From contig NZ_AP018560.1 in assembly GCF_003967035.1 (NCBI RefSeq), positions 147,001 to 211,000 of the forward strand: a stretch of DNA of 64,000 bases, written 5' to 3'. Shown here piece by piece: positions 1 to 7,661 of the stretch. The notes under the pieces were generated by a model. That model was not told the origin of the DNA. It saw only the letters and a list, made by a program, of their open reading frames with translations, and searched no databases. The DNA is from Aerosticca soli. Lineage in GTDB: Bacteria > Pseudomonadota > Gammaproteobacteria > Xanthomonadales > Rhodanobacteraceae. The position numbers and the translations under genes are program-made. Numbering within the stretch: position 1 is the stretch's first letter; each line of letters opens with the position of its first letter.

Positions 1-1
1 G

Positions 2-475
2 GCGCCGCGGCATGGCCTGGTGAGCACCGCCGAAAGCGCGCGCTGGAAGGCGCATCAGCTGCAGTTGACCATCGCCGACCTGGTCACCGAGGTGCACGAC
101 ACCCACCATCCGATCGCCGCGAGTCTCTATTACGAGGACCAGCGCGAGGCGGCGCTGGCCCGGGCCAGCGCCTTCCGGCGCGAGCGGCTGCCCAAGTACC
201 TCGACTATGGCGAGCAGATGCTGGCGGCCGGCGGCGGCCGGTACCTGCTGGGCCGGCCTACCTATGTCGATCTGTCGCTGTTCCAGCTGATGGCCGGGCT
301 GGACTATGCCTTTCCCCGCGCGATGCGGCGGCTGCGCCGGCGGACCGTGCGTCTGCGCGCGCTGGCCGCGCGGGTGGCCGAGCGGCCGCGCATCGCCGCC
401 TACCTCGCTTCGCCACGGCGGCTCGCGTTCAACGAAAACGGCATCTTCCGCCACTATCCCGAACTCGACGACTGA
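2..475 (+). CDS. Glutathione S-transferase family protein, C-terminal part (5' end outside window)
   Basis: The reading frame is already open at base 2, so the N-terminal thioredoxin-like half lies upstream of the window. The visible ~157 residues are all-helical and match the GST C-terminal domain: QLTIADLVTEVHDTHHP in the first helix, then YLLGRPTYVDLSLFQLMAGL, the usual substrate-pocket segment of GSTs. The protein ends ENGIFRHYPELDD. The family conjugates glutathione to electrophiles in the cytoplasm; the substrate cannot be told. A GTG at base 20 is an internal codon, not the likely start. The GST assignment is fairly secure, the subfamily is not. Confidence 0.8.
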   Translation, partial: APRHGLVSTAESARWKAHQLQLTIADLVTEVHDTHHPIAASLYYEDQREAALARASAFRRERLPKYLDYGEQMLAAGGGRYLLGRPTYVDLSLFQLMAGLDYAFPRAMRRLRRRTVRLRALAARVAERPRIAAYLASPRRLAFNENGIFRHYPELDD

Positions 476-480
476 CCGGC

Positions 481-912
481 TCAGAACAGCGCGATCACCA
501 CCGCGCCGGCGACGATCAGGCCGCCGCCGATCAGGAGCGGCAGGCTCGGTTTCTCGCCGAGGAACACCAGCGCCAGCACGATCGCGATGGCCACGCTCAG
601 CTTGTCGATCGGCGCCACCCGACTCACCGGCCCGAGCTGCAGCGCGCGGTAGTAGCACAGCCATGACAGCCCGGTGGCCAGCGCCGAGAGCACCAGGAAG
701 GTCCAGCTCTTCCACGAAGCCGGCTCGGGCCGGGCCCATTCGCCGCGCACGCTGATGAGAACGGCGGTGAACAGCACGATCACCACGGTGCGGACGAAGG
801 TGGCGAGATTGCTGTTCATGCCGGCCACGCCGAGCTTGCCGAACAGCGCGGTGAGCGCGGCGAAGAACGCCGAACCCAGCGCATACGGCAACCAGCTGGC
901 GCGCCACGTCAT
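481..912 (-). CDS. EamA-type small membrane transporter (half-size DMT protein)
   Basis: 143 residues with four to five hydrophobic helices: WLPYALGSAFFAALTALFGK at the N-terminus, then an FVRTVVIVLFTAVL helix, LSALATGLSWLCYYRALQLG, and a C-terminal LIGGGLIVAGAVVIALF. This is the size and pattern of single-domain EamA (drug/metabolite transporter) proteins, which probably act as dimers; the substrate is unknown. The frame stays open far upstream, but MTWRASW at 912 is taken as the start because the DUF2782 gene ends at 924 on the same strand. No clear Shine-Dalgarno is seen, so translation may be coupled to the upstream gene. Confidence 0.75.
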   Translation of the reverse strand: MTWRASWLPYALGSAFFAALTALFGKLGVAGMNSNLATFVRTVVIVLFTAVLISVRGEWARPEPASWKSWTFLVLSALATGLSWLCYYRALQLGPVSRVAPIDKLSVAIAIVLALVFLGEKPSLPLLIGGGLIVAGAVVIALF

Positions 913-923
913 GAAAAACCGGC

Positions 924-1367
924 TCAGTCGCCGCTGGAGGAGGCCGCCGCCGGCGGGCTCTTGCCCCATTCCAGCAGCTTGTACATGGCCGGGTTGTCCG
1001 GCCGCTTGCCGTGTTCGTCGACCATCCGCCCCTGCGGGTCGACCATGTAGGTCTGCGGCACGCCGCCGCGCGGCGTGATCACCACCATGTAGACCTGCCC
1101 GCTGCGGCGGTATTCCTGGATGGTGGTGTCGCCGCGCCGATGCACGCTCACTTCCGGCATCTCGTCCGTGGTGGCCGGCGACGGCTGCGTGGCGGGGGCC
1201 GGTGCCGGCGTGGCGGCCGGCGTGGCCTGGGCGGGCTTCACAGGGCTGGCCTTGACGCCCGGATCGTCGATGCCCGGCGGCGGCAGTCCCGGGCCCGGCG
1301 GCGCGGTCTGCGCCGTGGCGGCGCAGGCGAACGCGAATCCGGCAAGCGGCAGCAGAGGAATCTTCAT
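924..1367 (-). CDS. DUF2782-family exported protein
   Basis: 147 residues. A signal peptide (MKIPLLPLAGFAFACAATA, likely cut before QT) is followed by a Pro/Ala-rich linker at about residues 22-65. The small conserved domain then begins near VHRRGDTTIQEYRRSGQVYM and continues VITPRGGVPQTYMVDPQGRM. This matches the DUF2782 family, which in gammaproteobacteria often lies beside polA. Function is unknown; a periplasmic location is inferred from the signal peptide. A good ribosome site (AAGGAG) lies seven bases before the ATG. It is divergent from polA, with only 86 bases between the starts. Confidence 0.8.
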   Translation of the reverse strand: MKIPLLPLAGFAFACAATAQTAPPGPGLPPPGIDDPGVKASPVKPAQATPAATPAPAPATQPSPATTDEMPEVSVHRRGDTTIQEYRRSGQVYMVVITPRGGVPQTYMVDPQGRMVDEHGKRPDNPAMYKLLEWGKSPPAAASSSGD

Positions 1368-1453
1368 GGCGGGCTCCTTGGCGTGCCGCCAAGCATAACA
1401 GCGCGGCTTGCGCGCATCGGAGGCGGCGCGGAAGGCCGTGCGAGAATGGCGGC

Positions 1454-4177
1454 ATGCCCAAGCTCGTGCTGATCGACGGTTCCTCGTATCTCTATCGCGC
1501 CTTCCACGCGCTGCCGCCGCTGTCCAACGCGCAGGGCGAACCGACCGGCGCGCTGTTCGGCGTGGTCAACATGCTGCGCGCCACGCTGAAGGCGGCGCCG
1601 GACTACCTCGCCTTCGTCGCCGATGCGCCCGGGCCCAACTTCCGCAACGAGCTGTATGCGGCCTACAAGGCCAACCGGCCGTCGATGCCCGAGGAGCTGC
1701 GCGCCCAGGTCGAGCCGATGCTGGCCATCGTCGAGGCGCTCGGCGTGCCGATCCTGCGCATCCCGGGGGTGGAGGCCGACGACGTCATCGGCACCCTGGC
1801 CGAGCAGGCGCACGCGCAGGGCATCGAGGTGGAGATCTCCACCGGCGACAAGGATTTCGCCCAGCTGGTACGGCCCGGCATCACCCTGGTCAACACCATG
1901 ACCAACACGGTCACCGACACCGCGCGGGTGATCGAGAAGTTCGGCGTGTCGCCCGAGCGGGTGGTCGATTTACTCGCCCTGACCGGCGACAGCATCGACA
2001 ACGTGCCCGGCGTGCCCAAGTGCGGGCCCAAGACCGCCGCCAAGTGGCTGGCCGAGTACGGTTCGCTCGATGGCGTCATCGCCCATGCCGACGAGATCGG
2101 CGGCAAGATCGGCGAGTCGCTGCGCGCGGTGCTGCCGCAGCTGCCGCTCTCGCGCGAGCTGGTGACGATCAAGACCGACGTGCCGCTGGAGCTGCCGGTC
2201 ACCGCGCTGGTGCGCCGTGCGCCGGACGTGGACGCGCTGCGCGAGCTCTACACCCGCTATGCGTTCAAGGCCGCGCTCAAGGAGCTCGAGGCCGGAGACA
2301 CCGGTGCCGCCGCCGCTTCGGCGCCTGCCGCGACCGCCGCGGACGAGCTTCCCGCCACGGCAGCGGCGCCGCCCGGTCGCTACGAGCTGGTGCTGACCTG
2401 GGAGCAGTTCGACGCCTGGCTCGACAAGCTGCGCGTGGCGCCGCTGATCGCCTTCGACACCGAGACCACCAGCCTGGACGCGATGCGCGCCGAGCTGGTG
2501 GGGCTGTCCTTCGCGGTGGAGGCCGGCGCGGCCTGCTACATCCCGGTCGCGCACGAGCATCCCGGCGCGCCGGCGCAGCTTCCCCGCGAGGCGGTGCTCG
2601 CCGCGCTCAAGCCGGTGCTGGAAGACCCCGCCCGGCCCAAGCTCGGTCAGCACGCCAAGTACGACATCAACGTGCTCGCCGGCTATGGCATCACTGTACG
2701 TGGCCTGGTCCACGACAGCATGCTCGAATCCTACGTGCTCGACCCCACCGCCACGCGGCACGACATGGATTCGCTGGCCAAGAAATATCTTGGCCTGAGC
2801 ACGGTCAAGTACGAGGACGTCGCCGGCAAGGGCGCACGGCAGATCGGGTTTGCCCAGGTCGCGCTGGAGGATGCCTGCCGCTATGCCGCCGAGGATGCCG
2901 ACGTCACGTGGCGCCTGCACCACGCGCTGTGGCCCAGGCTCGAGCGCGAGCTCGGGCTGCGCAAGGTGTACGAGGCGATCGAGATCCCGCTGGTGCCGGT
3001 GCTGGCCGGCATGGAACGGCGCGGGGTGCTGATCGACGTGTCCTCGCTCAAGCGCCAGAGCCAGGAGCTCGGCCGCCGCATGCTGGAACTGGAGCGGCAG
3101 GCCCATGCCGCCGCCGGCTGCGTGTTCAATCTCGATTCGCCCAAGCAGCTGCAGGCGGTGCTGTTCGACCAGCTCGGTCTCGCGCCCAGGCTCAAGACCC
3201 CGACCGGCCAGCCCTCGACCAACGAGGAGGCCCTGGCCGCGCTCGCCGACCAGCATGCGCTGCCGCGCATCGTCCTCGACTACCGCGCGCTGGCCAAGCT
3301 GCGTTCCACCTATACCGACAAGCTGCCGGCGATGGTCAACCCGCGCACCGGCCGCGTGCATACCAGCTACCACCAGGCCGCGGTGGCGACCGGACGGCTG
3401 TCCTCGTCCGATCCCAACCTGCAGAACATCCCGGTGCGCACGGAGGAAGGCCGGCGCATCCGTCAGGCCTTCATCGCGCCGCCCGGTTGGCGGGTGCTGG
3501 CCGCGGACTATTCGCAGATCGAGCTACGCATCATGGCGCACCTGTCCGGTGACGAGGGCCTGCTCGAGGCCTTCCACGCCGGCGGCGACATCCATCGCGC
3601 CACCGCCGCCGAGGTGTTCGGCGTCGAGCCCGCGCAAGTCAGCGCCGAGCAGCGCCGCGCCGCCAAGGCGATCAACTTCGGCCTGATGTACGGCATGAGC
3701 GCATTCGGCCTCGCACGTCAGCTCGGCATCGAGCGCCCCGAGGCGGCGCAATACATGGCGCGCTACTTTGCCCGCTATCCGGGCGTGCATGCCTTCATGG
3801 AAGCCACCCGCGAGCGTGCGCATCGTGACGGTTACGTCGAGACGCTGTTCGGCCGCCGGCTGTATCTGGAAAACCTCAAGTCGCGCAACCAGGCCCTGCG
3901 CGCCGGCGCCGAACGTGCCGCGGTGAACGCGCCGATGCAGGGCACGGCCGCCGACATCATCAAGCGCGCGATGATCGCCGTGGCCGCCTGGCTTGAAGAT
4001 CGCGACGACGCGCACATGCTGATGCAGGTGCACGACGAGCTGGTGTTCGAGGTGCGTGCCGACGCGGTCGAAACGGTGCGTGCGGCGATCGTCGAGCGCA
4101 TGTGCGGTGCGGCGCAGCTCGCGGTGCCGCTCTTGGTCGAAGTCGGCGTCGGTGCGAACTGGGACGAGGCGCACTGA
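1454..4177 (+). CDS. polA: DNA polymerase I
   Basis: 907 residues, full length for Pol I, which fills gaps and removes Okazaki primers. The 5'-3' nuclease domain is at about residues 1-290 (GVEADDVIGTLA, STGDKDFAQLV). The 3'-5' exonuclease domain follows at about 310-500 and keeps its first catalytic acidic pair, Asp335 and Glu337 in FDTETTS, so proofreading is probably active. The polymerase domain at about 510-907 carries motif A DYSQIELRIMAHLSGD, the O-helix RRAAKAINFGLMYG and motif C QVHDELVFEV. An Ala/Pro-rich linker separates the first two domains. A -10-like GAGAAT ends seven bases before the ATG and there is no Shine-Dalgarno, so the message may be nearly leaderless. Confidence 0.98.
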   Translation: MPKLVLIDGSSYLYRAFHALPPLSNAQGEPTGALFGVVNMLRATLKAAPDYLAFVADAPGPNFRNELYAAYKANRPSMPEELRAQVEPMLAIVEALGVPILRIPGVEADDVIGTLAEQAHAQGIEVEISTGDKDFAQLVRPGITLVNTMTNTVTDTARVIEKFGVSPERVVDLLALTGDSIDNVPGVPKCGPKTAAKWLAEYGSLDGVIAHADEIGGKIGESLRAVLPQLPLSRELVTIKTDVPLELPVTALVRRAPDVDALRELYTRYAFKAALKELEAGDTGAAAASAPAATAADELPATAAAPPGRYELVLTWEQFDAWLDKLRVAPLIAFDTETTSLDAMRAELVGLSFAVEAGAACYIPVAHEHPGAPAQLPREAVLAALKPVLEDPARPKLGQHAKYDINVLAGYGITVRGLVHDSMLESYVLDPTATRHDMDSLAKKYLGLSTVKYEDVAGKGARQIGFAQVALEDACRYAAEDADVTWRLHHALWPRLERELGLRKVYEAIEIPLVPVLAGMERRGVLIDVSSLKRQSQELGRRMLELERQAHAAAGCVFNLDSPKQLQAVLFDQLGLAPRLKTPTGQPSTNEEALAALADQHALPRIVLDYRALAKLRSTYTDKLPAMVNPRTGRVHTSYHQAAVATGRLSSSDPNLQNIPVRTEEGRRIRQAFIAPPGWRVLAADYSQIELRIMAHLSGDEGLLEAFHAGGDIHRATAAEVFGVEPAQVSAEQRRAAKAINFGLMYGMSAFGLARQLGIERPEAAQYMARYFARYPGVHAFMEATRERAHRDGYVETLFGRRLYLENLKSRNQALRAGAERAAVNAPMQGTAADIIKRAMIAVAAWLEDRDDAHMLMQVHDELVFEVRADAVETVRAAIVERMCGAAQLAVPLLVEVGVGANWDEAH

Positions 4178-4261
4178 AGGCTCAGCGCATGAATTGCCGC
4201 TAAACCCGCCCCGGCGGCCAGGCAACTTTCCGCCGGATGCCCGGTCTCACTTATCGGATGC

Positions 4262-4393
4262 ACGCAACGGCATCCGCACGGAATCCGTTTTCTCTCTCCT
4301 TGGACGGATTCCAGCTCAAGACGCGGATCTCCTCCCCAAGATCCGCGTTTGCCGGCCCCGGAGGCGCCCCCCTTCGCCTCCGGGGCTTTTTTT
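4262..4393 (+). ncRNA. sX13-like C-rich small RNA downstream of polA
   Basis: The polA-phaC gap holds a string of perfect inverted repeats: 4280-4288 with 4304-4312 (9 bp), 4321-4330 with 4339-4348 (10 bp) and 4356-4366 with 4375-4385 (11 bp), the last followed by seven T. The three loops are pyrimidine-rich: TTTCTCTCTCCTTGG, CCTCCCCA and CCCCCCTT. A possible promoter is TTTCCG (4227-4232), an 18-base spacer and TTATCG (4251-4256), giving a transcript of about 130 nt from near 4262. Xanthomonas sX13 is known as a ~115-nt RNA near polA with three stem-loops and C-rich loops that act on mRNAs, so position and design both agree. Enterobacterial Spot 42 also follows polA but has a different structure. 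Exact ends are inferred. Confidence 0.72.
4356..4393 (+). terminator. Intrinsic terminator of the polA-downstream RNA
   Basis: A perfect 11-bp GC-rich stem (4356-4366 with 4375-4385), an 8-base loop rich in C and a run of seven T at 4387-4393. It would end the small RNA and any polA read-through before phaC. Confidence 0.88.
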
Positions 4394-4525
4394 GTCCGCA
4401 GCTGGGTCGCATGCCTGTCTGTCATGCGCAGGGACTAGTTTCGTTGACGTCGGTCAAGCCGTGCACTGGTGCCCGCGCGGACAATCAGGATCCGGCTTTG
4501 ACATCAGCGTGTGGAGGTTTGCCCC

Positions 4526-6265
4526 GTGGCCGAATGGATACCCGCAGCCCGTTCCATCGATCCGCACGTGCATGCCACCTGGGCCCGGCTGTGGGCCTCG
4601 TTGTCGCCCGAGTCGATGGGATCGGCCTGGCTGGACTGGGCCGCGCATCTGGCCACCTCCCCGGGTAAACGGCTGGATCTTCTGCATCTGGCGTCCGAGC
4701 AGGCCACCCAGCTGGCGATGTATCTGGCCCAGACCTGGGGTATGGGACCGGCCGGCCTGCGTGCGCCGGTGGAGCCGCCGGCGCAGGACCGGCGCTTTGC
4801 CGATCCGGCCTGGCAGCGCTGGCCGTTCAACCTGCTGCACCAGTCCTTTCTGCTGCAGCAGCAGTGGTGGGAGGCGGCCACCGCCGACGTCTGGGGCGTG
4901 GAAAAACACCATCGCGACGTCACCGCCTTCGGTGCGCGCCAGTGGCTGGATCTGCTCTCCCCCGGCAACCTCCTGTGGACCAACCCGGTGGCGCTGGAGC
5001 GCACGCTGCGCGAAGGCGGCGCCAACCTGCAGCGCGGCTTCATGTACTTCCTCGACGATCTTTCCCGCGCCTGGTCCGGCCGCCCGCCCGCCGGCGCGGA
5101 GAACTTCGTCGTCGGCCGCGACGTCGCGGTGACGCCGGGCAAGGTGGTGCTCAGGAACCGGCTGATCGAACTCATCCAGTACGCGCCGACCACGCCCAGC
5201 GTGCATCCGGAGCCGGTGCTGATCGTGCCGGCGTGGATCATGAAGTACTACATCCTCGATCTCTCCCCGCACAACTCGCTGATCCGTTACCTCGTCTCGC
5301 AGGGCCACACGGTGTTCTGCATCAGCTGGAAGAATCCGACGGCCGAGGACCGCGACCTCGGCATGCAGGATTACCTCGACCTCGGTGTGCGCGCCGCGCT
5401 GGCCGCGGTGAACGCGATCGTGCCCGGACGCAAGGTGCATGCCACCGGCTACTGCCTGGGCGGCACCCTGCTCGCCATCGCCGCCGCCGCGATGGTGCGC
5501 GACGGCGACGAGCGCCTGGCCACGATGACGCTGTTCGCCGCGCAGACCGACTTCAGCGAACCGGGTGAACTTGGCCTGTTCATCGACGAGAGCGAGATCA
5601 GCCTGCTCGAGGCGCAGATGGCGGAAACCGGCTACCTGCGCGCGGACCAGATGGCCGGCGCGTTCCAGATGCTGCGTTCCTACGACCTCCTGTACTCGCG
5701 CATGGTCAACGAATACCTGCTCGGCGAGCGCCGGCCGATGAACGACCTCATGGCTTGGAACGCCGACGCCACGCGCATGCCGGCGCGCATGCATTCGGAA
5801 TACCTGCGCCAGTTGTTCCTGGAGGACGCGCTCAGCGAGGGCCATTTCAATGTCGACGGCCGGCCGGTGTCGCTGGTCGACGTCGAATGGCCGACCTTCA
5901 TGGTCGGCACGCTCACCGACCACGTCGCGCCGTGGCGCTCGGTGTACAAGCTGCACCTGCTCAGCCCCGCCGAAATCACCTTCGCGCTGACCAGCGGCGG
6001 CCACAACGCCGGCATCGTCAGCGAGCCTGGCCATCCGCGTCGCAGCTACCGGCTGCGCACGCGGCCGGCCAACGGCACCTATCTTTCCCCCGACGAATGG
6101 CTGGCCACCACGGAAGAGCGCCCTGGCTCGTGGTGGCCGGCATGGACGGACTGGCTGCGCGCGCATTCGGGCACCCCCGGGGTGGCGCCGCCATCGCTCG
6201 GGACGCCAGAGCAGGGCTATCCTGCGCTGGCGGATGCGCCCGGACAGTACGTGCGCGAGCGTTGA
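4526..6265 (+). CDS. phaC: Class I-size polyhydroxyalkanoate synthase PhaC
   Basis: Polymerises (R)-3-hydroxyacyl-CoA into PHA on granules. GTG at 4526 is chosen because GGAGG lies eight bases before it; an in-frame GTG at 4511 has no ribosome site and would add five residues. The 579-residue protein has an N-terminal PhaC domain (about 60-230) and an alpha/beta-hydrolase domain with the lipase-like box GYCLGG. The catalytic triad is visible: Cys310 in that box, Asp465 in LTDHVAPW and His493 in SGGHNAGIV. The length fits class I (about 560-600 aa) rather than the ~355-residue class III enzyme that works with PhaE. No thiolase (phaA) is in the cluster. Confidence 0.95.
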   Translation: MAEWIPAARSIDPHVHATWARLWASLSPESMGSAWLDWAAHLATSPGKRLDLLHLASEQATQLAMYLAQTWGMGPAGLRAPVEPPAQDRRFADPAWQRWPFNLLHQSFLLQQQWWEAATADVWGVEKHHRDVTAFGARQWLDLLSPGNLLWTNPVALERTLREGGANLQRGFMYFLDDLSRAWSGRPPAGAENFVVGRDVAVTPGKVVLRNRLIELIQYAPTTPSVHPEPVLIVPAWIMKYYILDLSPHNSLIRYLVSQGHTVFCISWKNPTAEDRDLGMQDYLDLGVRAALAAVNAIVPGRKVHATGYCLGGTLLAIAAAAMVRDGDERLATMTLFAAQTDFSEPGELGLFIDESEISLLEAQMAETGYLRADQMAGAFQMLRSYDLLYSRMVNEYLLGERRPMNDLMAWNADATRMPARMHSEYLRQLFLEDALSEGHFNVDGRPVSLVDVEWPTFMVGTLTDHVAPWRSVYKLHLLSPAEITFALTSGGHNAGIVSEPGHPRRSYRLRTRPANGTYLSPDEWLATTEERPGSWWPAWTDWLRAHSGTPGVAPPSLGTPEQGYPALADAPGQYVRER

Positions 6266-6375
6266 CGAGAAATGCGCGCTGTTTCGACTACACCGCCGTT
6301 TGGCCTTGCCAACTCTTTCAGGCCGCCGGACGACCGCGGCATGGATGCCTCACCCGCAACCGGAGGGTTTCAATC

Positions 6376-6867
6376 ATGACTAACCAGAACGATCTGGCAC
6401 TCCAGCTGTACAAGGCGAACCTGGAGTTCTACCTGCGTCTCGGCCGCCTGCTGCAGGAAAACTCCAAGCGCTGGATGGAACTCGGTACCCGCATGCTCGG
6501 CGACAGCATCGCCGAGTTCAGCGCCGAAGTGGAGCAGCTGCTCAAGTCGCAGGACTGGCAGGCCCTGGCCACCTTGCCCGGCGAGATCTTCTGGCGCCAG
6601 CTGCAGCAGCGCATGGGCGATGATCAGACCATGGCGCAGCTGGCGCTCAATGCGCAGACCGCCTTCGCCCGCGGCCTGCAGGACGCCCTCAAGCATTGGC
6701 AGGAAGCCACCGCGCAGGCCTTCGGCGGCGTCTACGATGCCGACACGCTGCGCACCAATTTCGGCGAATTTTTGAAGCCGTGGAAGGATCTGACCGCTGC
6801 CGCGGCCTCCGCCGCCTCCTCGATGCAAAACAACCCGACGGGAGGCACGCGTGGCGAAGGCAAATGA
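6376..6867 (+). CDS. Phasin family protein (PHA granule coat)
   Basis: 163 residues, starting MTNQNDLALQLYKANLEFYL, with a GGAGG ribosome site nine bases upstream. The sequence is almost wholly amphipathic helix with the phasin pattern: VEQLLKSQDWQALATLPGEI, then NAQTAFARGLQDALKHWQEA, ending in an Ala/Ser-rich tail. Phasins coat PHA granules and control their size and number. It lies between phaC and phaB and overlaps phaB by 17 bases, as expected for a co-expressed granule protein. The assignment rests on context and helical pattern as well as similarity. Confidence 0.85.
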   Translation: MTNQNDLALQLYKANLEFYLRLGRLLQENSKRWMELGTRMLGDSIAEFSAEVEQLLKSQDWQALATLPGEIFWRQLQQRMGDDQTMAQLALNAQTAFARGLQDALKHWQEATAQAFGGVYDADTLRTNFGEFLKPWKDLTAAAASAASSMQNNPTGGTRGEGK

Positions 6868-7600
6868 GCGTACCGCGTTGATCACCGGCGGCATGGGTGG
6901 GCTGGGTACCGCCATGGCGCGCGCGCTGGCCGATGCCGGCCATCGCGTGTTGGTCACCCATGCCGCCGCCGACGGCGATGCCGCCGCCTGGCTGCAGGCA
7001 CAGACGGACGCCGGCTACAGCTTCACCGCCTACGATGTCGACGTGGCCGACTTCGATGCCTGCCAGCGCATGGCGGCGCAGATCCATGCCGACGGCCATA
7101 CGGTGGACATCCTCGTCAACAACGCCGGCGTCACCCGCGACGTCACCTTCCACAAGATGACCAAGGAACAATGGGACCAGGTGCTGCGCACCGACCTCGA
7201 TGCCGTGTTCAATGTGACCAAGCCGTTCTGCGAGGACATGGTCGCGCGCGGCTGGGGACGCATCGTCAACATCTCCTCGGTCAACGGCAGCAAGGGCCAG
7301 TTCGGGCAGACCAACTATGCCGCCGCCAAGGCCGGCATCCACGGCTTCACCAAGTCGCTGGCGCTGGAACTGGCGCGCAAGGGCATCACCGTCAACACCG
7401 TTTCGCCGGGCTACACGGAAACGCGCATGGTCACCTCGATGCCCAAGGCGGTCCTGGACCAGATCGTGGCCCAGGTGCCGATCGGCCGGCTCGGCCGGCC
7501 CGAGGAGATCGCCGCGCTGGTCGCCTTCATCTGCAGCGATGCGGCTGCCTTCATGACCGGCAGCAACGTGGCCATGAACGGTGGATTGCACATGTATTGA
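6851..7600 (+). CDS. phaB: Acetoacetyl-CoA reductase (SDR family)
   Basis: 249 residues. Reduces acetoacetyl-CoA to (R)-3-hydroxybutyryl-CoA, the PhaC substrate. It has the SDR cofactor loop TGGMGGLG (residues 12-19), the NNAGVT motif at 90-95, catalytic Ser143 in NISSVNG, and Tyr156 with Lys160 in NYAAAKAG. The C-terminus NVAMNGGLHMY is typical of PhaB. It starts at GTG inside the 3' end of the phasin gene, behind a GGGAGG ribosome site. FabG is the main alternative, but the PHA context and the GLHMY ending favour PhaB. Confidence 0.93.
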   Translation: MAKANERTALITGGMGGLGTAMARALADAGHRVLVTHAAADGDAAAWLQAQTDAGYSFTAYDVDVADFDACQRMAAQIHADGHTVDILVNNAGVTRDVTFHKMTKEQWDQVLRTDLDAVFNVTKPFCEDMVARGWGRIVNISSVNGSKGQFGQTNYAAAKAGIHGFTKSLALELARKGITVNTVSPGYTETRMVTSMPKAVLDQIVAQVPIGRLGRPEEIAALVAFICSDAAAFMTGSNVAMNGGLHMY

Positions 7601-7605
7601 CCTTG

Positions 7606-7629
7606 CGCCGGCACCAGGCGCCGGCGTTT
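7606..7629 (+). terminator. Possible weak terminator after phaB
   Basis: A perfect 7-bp stem CGCCGGC/GCCGGCG (7606-7612 with 7620-7626), a 7-base loop and three T. The U-tract is short, so this may only reduce read-through between the phaCPB genes and the hydratase/phosphotransacetylase gene. Confidence 0.4.
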
Positions 7630-7661
7630 CGTCCCCTTCCCTTGGCGTGTGACCCTCTGCC

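Noticed and set aside
4498-4503. TTGACA before phaC as a -35 box
   Set aside because: It is 23 bases from the phaC start with no -10 element at the right distance; it lies too close to the ribosome site.
4454-6166. Long minus-strand frame across phaC
   Set aside because: It is the shadow of phaC; no ribosome site or recognisable domain.
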